Of a DNA stretch of 64,000 bases, positions 32,956-40,624 are shown one piece after another (the first letter of the stretch is position 1; each line of letters starts with the position of its first letter). A program made the position numbers and the translations under genes. Source of the DNA: Paratractidigestivibacter sp963605405. Lineage in GTDB: Bacteria; Actinomycetota; Coriobacteriia; Coriobacteriales; Atopobiaceae. The notes under the pieces were generated by a model. The model did not search any database, had not been told where the DNA came from, and saw only the letters and a program-made list of their open reading frames with translations. The DNA is taken from contig CAVCUP010000006.1 of the NCBI GenBank assembly GCA_963605405.1, positions 44,401 through 108,400 on the forward strand, read 5' to 3'.

Positions 32956-33216
32956 TCACCACTCGGCGTAGTAGGCGGGGTGCTGCATGGTGCCGCCGAT
33001 GTTCTCTCTACGCCGCACGATCGAGAAGCCCCTGCGCTCAAGCACGGAAATGGCAGCATGCTCGTCGGCGTTGCAGTCCGCGTAGCAAAGGAGTACGCCG
33101 CGCTTGCCATCTTTCGCCGCGCGCTCGATAAGCCCCTCGAACTCCGTGATGTGCTTGTTTCCCGAGCGGGATGCCATGCTCCTCGCATCGTCTGCGGTCA
33201 ACCTTCTAAAACTCAT
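32956..33216 (-). CDS. Phage early protein, unknown
   Basis: 86 aa: MSFRRLTADDARSMASRSG, GVLLCYADCNADEHAAISVL and RRGFSIVRRRENIGG. A small alpha/beta protein; no family recognised. ATGA-type overlap with upstream gene. Confidence 0.58.
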   Translation of the reverse strand: MSFRRLTADDARSMASRSGNKHITEFEGLIERAAKDGKRGVLLCYADCNADEHAAISVLERRGFSIVRRRENIGGTMQHPAYYAEW

Positions 33217-33452
33217 AGCTCCTCCTCGTCTTCGTCGTCCCAGTTCGCCATGTCGTGGAGCAGCCGGGGCGCCACCGACTCGCTGAGGACGGCGCCGCTC
33301 TCGAGAAGCGCGAAGCAGCAGTAGTCGTCCCCGGACAGGTCGTCCACGATCCGCGCGGCCTCCTCGATGTCCATGGTCTCGGCGATGACGATTCCGGCGC
33401 GAATCGCGCCGTCGTAGCTTTGGAGCCGCGACCTCTCGTAGACCCGAATCAT
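33213..33452 (-). CDS. Small acidic phage protein
   Basis: 79 aa, ending in an acidic tail (NWDDEDEEEL). Central DIEEAARIVDDLSGDDYCCF. Overlaps both neighbours by 4 bp. Unknown. Confidence 0.55.
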   Translation of the reverse strand: MIRVYERSRLQSYDGAIRAGIVIAETMDIEEAARIVDDLSGDDYCCFALLESGAVLSESVAPRLLHDMANWDDEDEEEL

Positions 33453-33829
33453 GCCTCGGCCTCGTCATAGAAACCGGCGTCCCTCAGCTTCTCTTCGTAG
33501 ATGGCGCGGAACTCGCCGTCGAACTCCTTCAGCACGTCCAGCATCGTCAAGCCCTCGGGCGCCTCTGCGTACTGCGTCGCCGCCATGAGCCAATCGCCGT
33601 ACGGCCTGGGCTTGCCGTCGTCCTTGACGGAGGCGTAGCCGATGCAGTCTTCGGCGATCGCCTTGCGCCCGGCCTCGCGGACAGCCTTCTCAACCCGCGT
33701 CGACAGCGCCGCTTGCAGCTCGCTGAGCTTCTTGCGCAGGTCGGTTATCTCGACCAGGAGCCTGTCGTTCTCGTCCTGCTGCTCGAACAGCTGCGTGAGC
33801 ACGTACTGCTCGCATGTATTGATCTTCAT
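33449..33829 (-). CDS. Coiled-coil phage protein
   Basis: 126 aa from ATG 33829. Coiled coil at ~10-55 (LLVEITDLRKKLSELQAAL) and a globular end (DGKPRPYGDWLMAATQYA). Unknown. Confidence 0.55.
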   Translation of the reverse strand: MKINTCEQYVLTQLFEQQDENDRLLVEITDLRKKLSELQAALSTRVEKAVREAGRKAIAEDCIGYASVKDDGKPRPYGDWLMAATQYAEAPEGLTMLDVLKEFDGEFRAIYEEKLRDAGFYDEAEA

Positions 33830-34287
33830 CGTCTGTTCCCTTCTCGAATGATCTCGTTTCCGTCCCTGTCGGTTATTGCCCAGTAGCCGTAGTCGTACAG
33901 CTCGGGGCTGTGAGGCTCGTGGACCTGAAGGAGCCGGCCCGTCCACCAGGCCTCCTCGTAGGTCTCGGAGCGCCACCGCCACTCGGCCCGGAGAGTCGCG
34001 CCGCCGTGGAACCCGTTGTGGCACCCGGTCGTGCCGCTGCCGCACAGGGCGAAAAGCGGGCTTCGCAGGCTCCACGTGCCGTTCGGCGTGGCAAGCTCAA
34101 ACTCAAGCCCCCAGCTCCGGTGCGCCACGTGGTGGCAGTTGGTCGCCCGCCTTCCGCAGACGCAACACCTCGGCCGGGTCGGCTCGTAGCGTCCCTTGCC
34201 GGTGTAGCGCGCCCCGAGGTGGGGCTTGCCGTAAAGCTCGGCGCGCCCCATGGGCAGGCCTCGGAGCTGCCGCGCGTCCAGGATCAT
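33826..34287 (-). CDS. HNH-like endonuclease
   Basis: 153 aa. Zinc site and HH of an HNH fold: PRCCVCGRRATNCHHVAHR (~38-57), then LFALCGSGTTGCHNGFHGG (~78-96). ATG overlaps the DnaC-like gene stop (ATGA). Small phage HNH proteins often assist packaging or act as homing or resolution nucleases; exact role unknown. Confidence 0.78.
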   Translation of the reverse strand: MILDARQLRGLPMGRAELYGKPHLGARYTGKGRYEPTRPRCCVCGRRATNCHHVAHRSWGLEFELATPNGTWSLRSPLFALCGSGTTGCHNGFHGGATLRAEWRWRSETYEEAWWTGRLLQVHEPHSPELYDYGYWAITDRDGNEIIREGNRR

Positions 34288-34997
34288 GCCAGCCTCCCGT
34301 CCGGGCCGTCGAACTCCACGACCCTCGCGCCGTGCCTGAGCCTCGACACGATGGCCGTCGCGGTGTCCGCGTCCCCCTGCTCGGCCAGACGGCGCACAAG
34401 GTCGCTCGGCCTGTACTGCGTGGTGACCAGGGTCGGCAGCATCGCCGAGTAGCGCGTGTCGAGCAGCTGGAAGAGGCTGTCGAGCACGAAGCCCGTGGGG
34501 CGGCGCTTGCCCAGGTCGTCCACGATCAGGTAGCGCGCCTCGGCGTAGCGCCTCAGCGGGTCGCCGCCGTCGCGGAAGCTGCGTTGGATCTCGTCCAGCA
34601 CCCGGTACATCGGGGCCATCAGGACGACGCCGCCGCCGTCCGAGAGCCGCTTGGCCACGGCCGCCGCGCAGGTGGTCTTGCGGGTACCGACGCCGCCCCA
34701 GAGGTAGAGCCACTGGCCGGACTCCATGGCCCGCGCTAGCTCGTCCGCCTTCGGGTGGTCGAGCGCCAGGTAGCGCTCGGGGACTCCTGCCTTGACGTAC
34801 CGGCGGCGCTGCCTCTCGGCTCGCTGCCGCTCGGCCTCGGCCCTCTCGCGCTCGTCCTCCCTCTCGCGCTCGGCGCAGGCGCCGTCGCAGCCGCACTGCT
34901 CGAAGCCGCAGAACCAGCGCTTGCCGTGGGTGTCCACGTAGCGCGCCCGCAGCTCGGCGCCGCAGTGGGGGCACCTAGTCGTACTGGGAGTAGTCAT
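34284..34997 (-). CDS. DnaC-like helicase loader (AAA+ ATPase)
   Basis: 237 aa. N-terminal zinc finger (CPHCGAEL...CGFEQCGCDGAC), charged coiled coil, then AAA+ core: Walker A LWGGVGTRKTT (~97-107), Walker B YLIVDDLGKRRPT (~153), sensor-1 LVTTQYRPSDL and arginine-rich SRLRHGARVV. Loads the host replicative helicase at the phage origin together with the preceding replication protein. Confidence 0.9.
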   Translation of the reverse strand: MTTPSTTRCPHCGAELRARYVDTHGKRWFCGFEQCGCDGACAEREREDERERAEAERQRAERQRRRYVKAGVPERYLALDHPKADELARAMESGQWLYLWGGVGTRKTTCAAAVAKRLSDGGGVVLMAPMYRVLDEIQRSFRDGGDPLRRYAEARYLIVDDLGKRRPTGFVLDSLFQLLDTRYSAMLPTLVTTQYRPSDLVRRLAEQGDADTATAIVSRLRHGARVVEFDGPDGRLA

Positions 34998-35595
34998 CGC
35001 CCGTCGCCTCCTTCCTCGGCTTCGAGGAGCGCAGCCAGTTGCGCACCGCCGCCTTCCAGTCCTTCATCCGCGACTTGCCGACCATCCAGCCCTTCTGGGC
35101 GTAGTAGTCGACGAACCGCTCGGGGTCGAAGTCCACGGGGTCGATGCCCTTTGACTCGGCGAATGCGACTGCGTACTCCGCGACCTCGGTGGGAGAGGGG
35201 GCGCGGAAGCGCGCCTTGCTCCTCTCTCCCTCTTCCTTAATTCCTCTTCCTACTTCCTCTTCCTCTTCGCTTGGCCGTTTGCTTTCAGGCTCGCTTGCCG
35301 CCTTGCTCTGCGCTTTGCTTCCGCTTTTGCTTGTTGGTTTGCTTGCCGTTTTGCTTCCGCTTTTGCTTGCACCGCTGCTTGATGTTCTGCCGCCGCTGCC
35401 CCCCGCCACGATGCGCGAGCGGGAGGTCTCCATGACGGGCCTGATGGCCGTCAGCACGGCCTCTTGGGTGTCGGTGCGCGGCTCAGGCTCCTCGCCGGTT
35501 CTCAGGTATCGGACGATCATGCCTATAAGCTCGTCGCCCTCCCTGCGGCTGCGGAGCCTCAGAGGCCCGTCTATCAGCGAGTCCAGGACCTGCAT
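34975..35595 (-). CDS. Replication initiation-like protein
   Basis: 206 aa. N-terminal helical domain, a Ser/Lys-rich linker (repeated SKSGSK units, ~70-110), then a C-terminal domain ending YYAQKGWMVGKSRMKDWKAA, the signature of phage replisome organiser proteins preceding DnaC-like loaders. Overlaps the loader by 23 bp. Confidence 0.75.
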   Translation of the reverse strand: MQVLDSLIDGPLRLRSRREGDELIGMIVRYLRTGEEPEPRTDTQEAVLTAIRPVMETSRSRIVAGGSGGRTSSSGASKSGSKTASKPTSKSGSKAQSKAASEPESKRPSEEEEEVGRGIKEEGERSKARFRAPSPTEVAEYAVAFAESKGIDPVDFDPERFVDYYAQKGWMVGKSRMKDWKAAVRNWLRSSKPRKEATGDDYSQYD

Positions 35596-35608
35596 CCAGC
35601 CCTCCCCG

Positions 35609-36205
35609 CTAAAAGGGGATGTCCTCGTCGTACAGGTCCATCTGCTGGGGCGCCTGCTGCGGGGCCGGGGCCGGTGCCTGCTGGGGCGCCGGCGCGTACT
35701 GCTGGGGCTGCGGGGCGGGAGCGGGGGCCTGCTGCGGAGGGGCCGCAGGGGCGCCCTGGTACGGCTGCTGGGCGTACTGCTGGGGCTGCGCGTACTGCTG
35801 TGGCGCCGGCGCGTACTGCTGGGGCTGGTAGCCCTGCGGGGCGGGCTGCGCGTACTGCTGGTGGCCTCCCTGTTGCTGCCCCTGGCTCATAAGCTCCACC
35901 TCGTCGGGGATGACCTCGAGCTTGGACCGCTTCTGCCCGTCCTTCTCCCAGGACGAGTAGCGCAGCTTGCCCTCGATGGCGACCTTCATGCCCTTGCGCA
36001 GGATGCGGGACAGCGCCTCGGCGCGCTTGCCGAACATGGTGCAGTCGACGAAGTTCGGGCGGTCCTCCCACTCGCCGGTCTGCTGGTTCTTCGTGCGGTC
36101 GTTGACCGCCACGCCGAACGACAGCACCTGCATGCCGCCCTGGGTGGCGCGCAGCTCGGGGTCTCTCGTCAGGTTCCCCGAGATGTTCACGCGGTTGATG
36201 CTCAT
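35609..36205 (-). CDS. ssb: Single-stranded DNA-binding protein
   Basis: 198 aa. OB fold MSINRVNISGNLTRDPELRA through GKLRYSSWEKDGQKRSKLEV (1-105), a ~75-residue Pro/Gln/Ala linker with repeated QYAPAPQQ units, and the conserved acidic tip YDEDIPF that recruits partner proteins. TGATG overlap with upstream gene. Confidence 0.95.
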   Translation of the reverse strand: MSINRVNISGNLTRDPELRATQGGMQVLSFGVAVNDRTKNQQTGEWEDRPNFVDCTMFGKRAEALSRILRKGMKVAIEGKLRYSSWEKDGQKRSKLEVIPDEVELMSQGQQQGGHQQYAQPAPQGYQPQQYAPAPQQYAQPQQYAQQPYQGAPAAPPQQAPAPAPQPQQYAPAPQQAPAPAPQQAPQQMDLYDEDIPF

Positions 36206-36555
36206 CAATAGCTCCCTTCTCCGGCGCCGCCGCTCACCCATGTCCTCTGGATGTCGGCGTCCACCGTCTTGATACGTAGTTTCAGCGCCATGATTGCCTC
36301 GGAGGAGGCCTTGTACAGCGCCTCGGCGCAGTCGCGCAGCTGCTTCTTCTCGGCTATGTCGGGGCGTCCCCGGCACAGGTCGGAGATGATGGTGACCGGC
36401 GTTCCCTTGGCCCTCTCCTCGAGGATCGCGATGCGCAGCGCCTTGCGGTAGTCGGCCTCGTTCTCGGCGTACTGCTGACCGGTGCGGCGCAGGGCCTCAA
36501 GCTCGTCCATGAGCGCGTCGAACAGCTGCTCGCGCTGGCCGTAGAGGTCCTGCAT
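36205..36555 (-). CDS. Phage recombination-module protein, unknown
   Basis: 116 aa, helical throughout (QREQLFDALMDELEALRRTG; KGTPVTIISDLCRGRPDIAE). Lies between ERF and SSB, suggesting a role near ssDNA handling. Family not recognised. Confidence 0.6.
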   Translation of the reverse strand: MQDLYGQREQLFDALMDELEALRRTGQQYAENEADYRKALRIAILEERAKGTPVTIISDLCRGRPDIAEKKQLRDCAEALYKASSEAIMALKLRIKTVDADIQRTWVSGGAGEGSY

Positions 36556-36558
36556 GGC

Positions 36559-37119
36559 CTACACGACCCGCCAGGTCGGCGTGGCGCAGCAGCCGGGGTT
36601 GCGCTTGAACTGCTCGTAGTGCTCCCGGCTCATGAACTCGTAGATCTTGCCGCAGCACTTGCACTTCGCCGTGAACGGCCCCTCCGCCGGCGGCTCCTTC
36701 TCGGGCTTGTCCGAGAGGGCGTCCGGGTCGCTCGTGCCGTCGATCGCGAACAGTCCGCAGAGCGCGTACTTGCGCGCGTAGCTCGAGGCCGAGCCGGTCA
36801 CCTGCGCGGGGTTCATGCCCGTCTGGCTGTCCGGCTCGTGGGCGTAGCCGTCGACGTCGATGGCGCCCTCGGCCCCGTCCGTGAAGAACAGGTGCGCCGT
36901 GGCCTTGACGTAGTGGCGCTCGCCGACCTGCACGATGGAGTCGTTGAGCGTGTAGGCCACGCCCGCCTCCTTGCACGGCTCCTTGAGCGCCGCCACGATG
37001 TCCTCCATCGAGCGGTAGTTGAACTTGCCGTGCGTGTTGTAGCGCGCCTTCGGCACCACCACGGAGCGCTGCACCTTGGCGACGGCCTCGGCGATGGTCA
37101 TGTGCTTCTCTTCTGCCAC
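36559..37119 (-). CDS. erf: ERF-family single-strand annealing protein
   Basis: 186 aa. ERF signature at ~100-125: QTGMNPAQVTGSASSYARKY followed by ALCGLF; N-terminal KFNYRSMEDIVAALKEPC. Extra C-terminal zinc-ribbon-like part (CKCCGKIYEFMSREHYE...CC). Anneals complementary single strands in phage recombination; partner SSB is two genes on. Confidence 0.9.
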   Translation of the reverse strand: MAEEKHMTIAEAVAKVQRSVVVPKARYNTHGKFNYRSMEDIVAALKEPCKEAGVAYTLNDSIVQVGERHYVKATAHLFFTDGAEGAIDVDGYAHEPDSQTGMNPAQVTGSASSYARKYALCGLFAIDGTSDPDALSDKPEKEPPAEGPFTAKCKCCGKIYEFMSREHYEQFKRNPGCCATPTWRVV

Positions 37120-37129
37120 TCTCTGCCCC

Positions 37130-38167
37130 CTAACGGATCGTGCGCTCGTAGACCTGCTGCAGCGTGCCGCGCTTGAACACGCCGCTCACGCCGATGCTCC
37201 CGGCGAAGCGCCCGATGGACTGCATCTGCTCGGTCGTGGCCGCGTCGATGACCATCACGCACGGCGTGGCCGGCGCGGGCTGGGGCGCGGGTTGCGGGGC
37301 GGGCGCGGGCTGGGGCGCGGGTTGCGGGGCGGGCGCGGGTTGCGGGGCGGGCGCGGGTTGCGGGGCCTCGACGATGGGGGGCATGCCGCCGCCCGGCTCC
37401 CACAGATTGCCTTCGCCGACCCTCGGGTCGCACGGCTCGGCGCTTGCCGGCTCGGGGGCGGGCGCCGGCTCCATCGCGGCCTTCAGCTCGGCGATGCGCG
37501 CGGCCTCCTCCCTGGCCTCCCGGACGGCGGTCAGCGCGGCCCCGAGGTCGAGCGTGGAGAAGAGCGCGCGCTCGGCCTCGCCGTAGAACGGCTCGCCCTC
37601 GAACTGGCTCTTCAGCGTCTCCCAGTCGCCGGCCAGCTTGGACACCTTGGCTTCCAGCGCCTCATAGGCCTTGACCTCGCCGAAGGTCTTGTTGAGCCAT
37701 TGCTTCTCGTGCAGGCGCTCGTAGGGCACGACGGGGGCCAGGAGTCCGGCGAACTCCTCGTAGTGTCCCTGCAGCTTGGCGTACGCACGGTCCTGTCGCT
37801 CCTGCTCGGCCTGGTCGAGCTGCTGCTTGATGTTGTCGGACGCGGTGTCGATGATGCCGGTGATCTGCTTGCAGCGCCTCTCGAAGGCGTCGAGGGGCTT
37901 GCTGTACTCTCGCTTCACGGCCTTTCGGCGCTCGTCGATCTCCTTCTTCAGGCCGTTCAGGTAGGTGCGGTCGCGCTTGGCGTCCTTGACGTTCTCGGCC
38001 TTGGTGAGGTCGTAGGTCGCGCCGTCGTAGGCCTCCACGGTCCTGCGCACATGGGCCTCGAGGGCGTCGAAGTTGGCCTCGAGGGTCGACGGCACGAAGG
38101 TCACGGACAGCGCGGACGACTCCTGCCCCTCGATGACCTCGGCCACCACGCTCTCGGTGTCGGCCAC
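37130..38167 (-). CDS. DUF1351 protein with PQ-rich linker
   Basis: 345 aa. The long coiled-coil N-terminal domain (SALSVTFVPSTLEANFDALE, AKRDRTYLNGLKKEIDERRK) matches DUF1351, found next to ERF/RecT genes. Pro/Ala/Gln repeats at ~255-300 link to a C-terminal domain (VMVIDAATTEQMQSIGRFAG). Probably a recombination or DNA-end accessory protein. Confidence 0.8.
   Translation of the reverse strand: MADTESVVAEVIEGQESSALSVTFVPSTLEANFDALEAHVRRTVEAYDGATYDLTKAENVKDAKRDRTYLNGLKKEIDERRKAVKREYSKPLDAFERRCKQITGIIDTASDNIKQQLDQAEQERQDRAYAKLQGHYEEFAGLLAPVVPYERLHEKQWLNKTFGEVKAYEALEAKVSKLAGDWETLKSQFEGEPFYGEAERALFSTLDLGAALTAVREAREEAARIAELKAAMEPAPAPEPASAEPCDPRVGEGNLWEPGGGMPPIVEAPQPAPAPQPAPAPQPAPQPAPAPQPAPQPAPATPCVMVIDAATTEQMQSIGRFAGSIGVSGVFKRGTLQQVYERTIR
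37274..37368. repeat. Short tandem repeats encoding a PAPAPQ linker
   Basis: GGGGCGGGCGCGGG-type units of 12-24 bp repeat in frame and encode the PAPQPAPAPQ tract of the DUF1351 protein; likely variable in length. Confidence 0.75.
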
Positions 38168-38368
38168 CTAGACCACCTCCCCGTCCTGGTTCACGAACAC
38201 GATCTCGGGCTGCGGGTCGGTCACGGCCAGCAGCACCTCCTTGCCGCTCATGCGGATGACGTCGAACGCGCCGTCCGCCTCGGTCGGCACGACGAAGGTG
38301 AGCACGGCCGCGCCACCCTTCACGTTCGCCTGCCTGAAGCAGGCCTTGATCTCAACTGTCCTGTCCAT
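38168..38368 (-). CDS. Small phage protein, unknown
   Basis: 66 aa beta-rich (MDRTVEIKACFRQANVKGG, VLTFVVPTEADGAFDV). Starts inside the end of the upstream nuclease gene; an earlier start at 38377 is possible. Confidence 0.5.
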   Translation of the reverse strand: MDRTVEIKACFRQANVKGGAAVLTFVVPTEADGAFDVIRMSGKEVLLAVTDPQPEIVFVNQDGEVV

Positions 38369-38735
38369 CTGTCTCACTCTCCGAGTCCGCGAGCATCGCC
38401 GCGAACGTCTCCAATGTCATGGTCACGTACTGCTCCTGCGGCCTCGCGGTGCCCCGCCTCTTCCAGACGACCACCCCGTAGGCCGCGTTTTTGTTGGCGC
38501 GCTCGGCCTCGGCCTCGCGGAGCCACTGCGGCAGCTCGTGCCTGCCCGCGTAGTCCTTGCACTCCACGGCCACGCCCCTGCCGCCCATCGACACGCCGCG
38601 CACGTCGCCCGTGTCCCTGCTGCCGGTCTTGACCTGCCGGTCGGCGTCCATCCCGGTCGCCTCGGCCAGGTAGTCGGCCACCGAGCGCTCGAAGCGCGTC
38701 CCGGCGTCCTTGGCGCTGCGCCTGCTGCGGCTCAT
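38352..38735 (-). CDS. PD-(D/E)XK nuclease, Holliday-junction-resolvase-like
   Basis: 127 aa. GTRFERSVADYLAEATG (conserved Glu), SRDTGDVRGV (Asp), VAVECKDYAG (ExK) and LREAEAERANKNAAYGVVVW give the PD-(D/E)XK order of Hjc-type/phage endonucleases. Works with ERF/SSB in recombination or branch resolution. Confidence 0.8.
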   Translation of the reverse strand: MSRSRRSAKDAGTRFERSVADYLAEATGMDADRQVKTGSRDTGDVRGVSMGGRGVAVECKDYAGRHELPQWLREAEAERANKNAAYGVVVWKRRGTARPQEQYVTMTLETFAAMLADSESETDGQDS

Positions 38736-39067
38736 TCGCTGAACCCGTCGGACTGGCTGCGGTGCTTGTTGAACGCGCCTTTGAGCTGCGGGTAGCGGCT
38801 CTCCATGATGCGGGCCAGGCTCGGCGCGATGCCGTTCTTGCAGGCCACGTGCAGCTCGTTGCGCACCATGTTCACCAGGTAGTTAACGGACACGTAGCCC
38901 TTGCGGTTGAGGCGCACGGCGTTCTCGACCATGTAGTTCCAGGCCCCGGGGTTCTCGTCGATCCACTTGCGGGCCTCGGCGAAATCCTGTTCCCCGGCGG
39001 AGCCTAAGCCGGGCAGCTCGCCCTGCATGCTCACGGGTTTGGCGCCGTAGCGCTCGTCGTTACGCAT
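38732..39067 (-). CDS. Phage early protein, unknown
   Basis: 111 aa with WIDENPGAWNYMVENAVRL and KGYVSVNYLVNMVRNELHVA, a conserved block seen in Gram-positive temperate phages. Overlaps both neighbours by 4-8 bp. Unknown. Confidence 0.6.
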   Translation of the reverse strand: MRNDERYGAKPVSMQGELPGLGSAGEQDFAEARKWIDENPGAWNYMVENAVRLNRKGYVSVNYLVNMVRNELHVACKNGIAPSLARIMESRYPQLKGAFNKHRSQSDGFSE

Positions 39068-39347
39068 GGAGCACCGCCGACATCTGGTAGGCCTGCTGGG
39101 CCGCGGCTACCGCGCCGTCCATAGTGGGGAGCACCCACAGGTACATGACGGCGATGCAGATCAACGCGGCAGCGGCGAAGCCCACCATGACCCCGAGCTT
39201 GAACATGTCGGCGTCATGCATCTCCTTGGCGGTGGGGCGGTCCCTGCGCTCGAATGGTATGATGTTCGCAGCGCCGTTCGCGGCGCGGTCCGTGCGGGCG
39301 CCGTCGAGTTGGTAGCTGGGGGCGCTCGCTTTCTTTCTGCTTTGCAT
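39060..39347 (-). CDS. Single-pass membrane protein
   Basis: 95 aa from ATG 39347 (AAGGAGAACGT). Cytoplasmic N-terminus, one membrane helix at ~58-78 (LGVMVGFAAAALICIAVMYL). First-expressed membrane protein of the early operon; could act in superinfection exclusion, which is not testable from sequence. Confidence 0.6.
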   Translation of the reverse strand: MQSRKKASAPSYQLDGARTDRAANGAANIIPFERRDRPTAKEMHDADMFKLGVMVGFAAAALICIAVMYLWVLPTMDGAVAAAQQAYQMSAVLHA

Positions 39348-39394
39348 TACGTTCTCCTTACGGGTATTTCCGCTGGTCAGACCTAGGGCGCTTC

Positions 39395-39757
39395 TTAGTG
39401 CCCCTTTTTGAAACTTTTTTTCGCGCGGCTCTTCGCGCTGTAGTAGCGCTGTCGCTGCTGGTTGTTCCGCTTCTCCCTGATCGCCTCCTCCCGCATGGCG
39501 TTGGCCTGCTCGGCTAGGTCGGCCATGTGAAGCTCCTTCGTGCACTCGATGCACCAGCCGTTGATGCGGTTGAGGGGTCGGAACGTCCATCGGCCGCAGT
39601 TGGGGCACTGGCTGCGCTTGCGGAGTGAGAGTCCGCACTTTTTAGCCATGTGCTTCACTGAATCGACCGAACGCCCCAGCGCCTTGGCTACGTCCGCCGC
39701 GCCGTCGCCCGCGTGCTCCTCCAGGTACCTGAGCTCACTGGTAGACCATGGCCTCAC
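39395..39757 (-). CDS. SANT/Myb-like HTH protein with zinc ribbon
   Basis: 120 aa from GTG 39757 in a GTGA overlap. N-terminal helix-turn-helix WSTSELRYLEEHAGDGAADV and KALGRSVDSVKHMAKKCGL resembles SANT/homeodomain-like DNA-binding units; a CPNCGRW...CIEC zinc ribbon follows; the tail is very basic (SRAKKSFKKGH). Likely an early regulator. Confidence 0.7.
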   Translation of the reverse strand: MRPWSTSELRYLEEHAGDGAADVAKALGRSVDSVKHMAKKCGLSLRKRSQCPNCGRWTFRPLNRINGWCIECTKELHMADLAEQANAMREEAIREKRNNQQRQRYYSAKSRAKKSFKKGH

Positions 39758-39864
39758 TTGTCGCGCTTCTCCTCGCTCCTCCGGTACGCCTCCGCCAGGA
39801 CGTCGCACATGCGGTCGAAGGCGACGGAGAGGGGCGTGTCCTGCTGGGTGTCCTGGGTGTCCAT
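39754..39864 (-). CDS. 36-aa early peptide
   Basis: Starts MDTQDTQQDTPLSVAFDRMC. Fills the gap between Cro-like gene and SANT-like gene exactly, with a GTGA overlap downstream and the cro stop one base upstream of its start. Unknown. Confidence 0.5.
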   Translation of the reverse strand: MDTQDTQQDTPLSVAFDRMCDVLAEAYRRSEEKRDK

Positions 39865-40092
39865 CTAGGCCACCATCGCCTTTGGCGTACGCTCGTCGAC
39901 TAGACCAGCGAGGTAATCGACAGAGCAGCCGTAGAGCTTCGCCAGCGCGATTGCATCCGGCACTAGGAGAGGTGAGCTTTCACCGCGTTCCCATTTGCCA
40001 ATGACGTACTCCGAGCGATTGATCTTTTCTCCAACCTCCTTACGGGTCAGCCCGGATCGTTTACGCTCGGACACAAGATTGTTGAGCATCAT
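39865..40092 (-). CDS. Cro-like XRE regulator
   Basis: 75 aa, HTH at ~15-36 (LTRKEVGEKINRSEYVIGKW), first gene of the leftward early operon and divergent from the repressor. GGGAGG before ATG. Confidence 0.82.
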   Translation of the reverse strand: MMLNNLVSERKRSGLTRKEVGEKINRSEYVIGKWERGESSPLLVPDAIALAKLYGCSVDYLAGLVDERTPKAMVA

Positions 40093-40128
40093 GACCTCCC
40101 TTGCACTAGTTCCTTGCGTCTGATTGGA

Positions 40129-40157
40129 ACTATATACAAGATTCCTGTATGTGTAAA
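40129..40157 (-). promoter_or_regulatory. Early leftward promoter with operator O1
   Basis: On the minus strand TTTACA (40157-40152), 17-bp spacer and TATAGT (40134-40129). The spacer holds the operator-like ATACAAGATTCCTGTAT (40134-40150), an imperfect inverted repeat related to O2, so repressor binding would block this promoter. Confidence 0.78.
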
Positions 40158-40167
40158 CCCCTAAAGA

Positions 40168-40196
40168 TTGCTATTTGTACAAGTTTCTTGTATGCT
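40168..40196 (+). promoter_or_regulatory. Repressor promoter with operator O2
   Basis: TTGCTA, 17-bp spacer, TATGCT on the plus strand. It contains the perfect inverted repeat TACAAG-TTT-CTTGTA (40178-40192), 44 bp from O1. Fits autoregulation of the repressor. Confidence 0.7.
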
Positions 40197-40223
40197 GCAA
40201 GCATCCTAAGTAAGGGGTGAGAT

Positions 40224-40541
40224 ATGAGCCTTAAAGATCTACGGAACCAAGCAGGGCTGACCCAAAAAGAGGCTGCGGAACTGTTTGGGCTTAAGTACCG
40301 GACCTATCAGAACTACGAGCTTGGAAACACAAGCCCGGACATGGACACAGCCGCCGAATTTGCGCGCTATTTCAATTGCACGATCGGTGAACTGTTCGAT
40401 TTGGAAGAGGGGGATGCGGAGCAGATAGGCTCCGCAGAGCGCGAGCTGCTGAGCTATTTCAGCGCCATGGACGCGAGTGGGCGTAGGGCGCTTATGGTCA
40501 CCGCCAAGAGTCTCGCCTCTGTTTTCCCGAGGCAGACATAG
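40224..40541 (+). CDS. XRE-family prophage repressor
   Basis: 105 aa. HTH LTQKEAAELFGLKYRTYQNY at ~12-31, then GNTSPDMDTAAEFARYFNC and a C-terminal helix. Divergent from the cro-like gene across two operator palindromes. Too short for a LexA/CI-type self-cleaving peptidase domain, so induction must work differently. Confidence 0.85.
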   Translation: MSLKDLRNQAGLTQKEAAELFGLKYRTYQNYELGNTSPDMDTAAEFARYFNCTIGELFDLEEGDAEQIGSAERELLSYFSAMDASGRRALMVTAKSLASVFPRQT

Positions 40542-40590
40542 AAAAGCCCCGGCGGGGTCGAAGCGTTGCCGCGCTGCCCGCCGGGGTTCC
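40542..40590 (+). terminator. Terminator between repressor and recombinase
   Basis: 10-bp stem CCCCGGCGGG/CCCGCCGGGG (40547-40556, 40577-40586) followed by TTCCTGT. Partial or full separation of repressor and recombinase expression. Confidence 0.7.
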
Positions 40591-40624
40591 TGTCACCAAT
40601 CCACGAAAGGACGGTATTCACATT

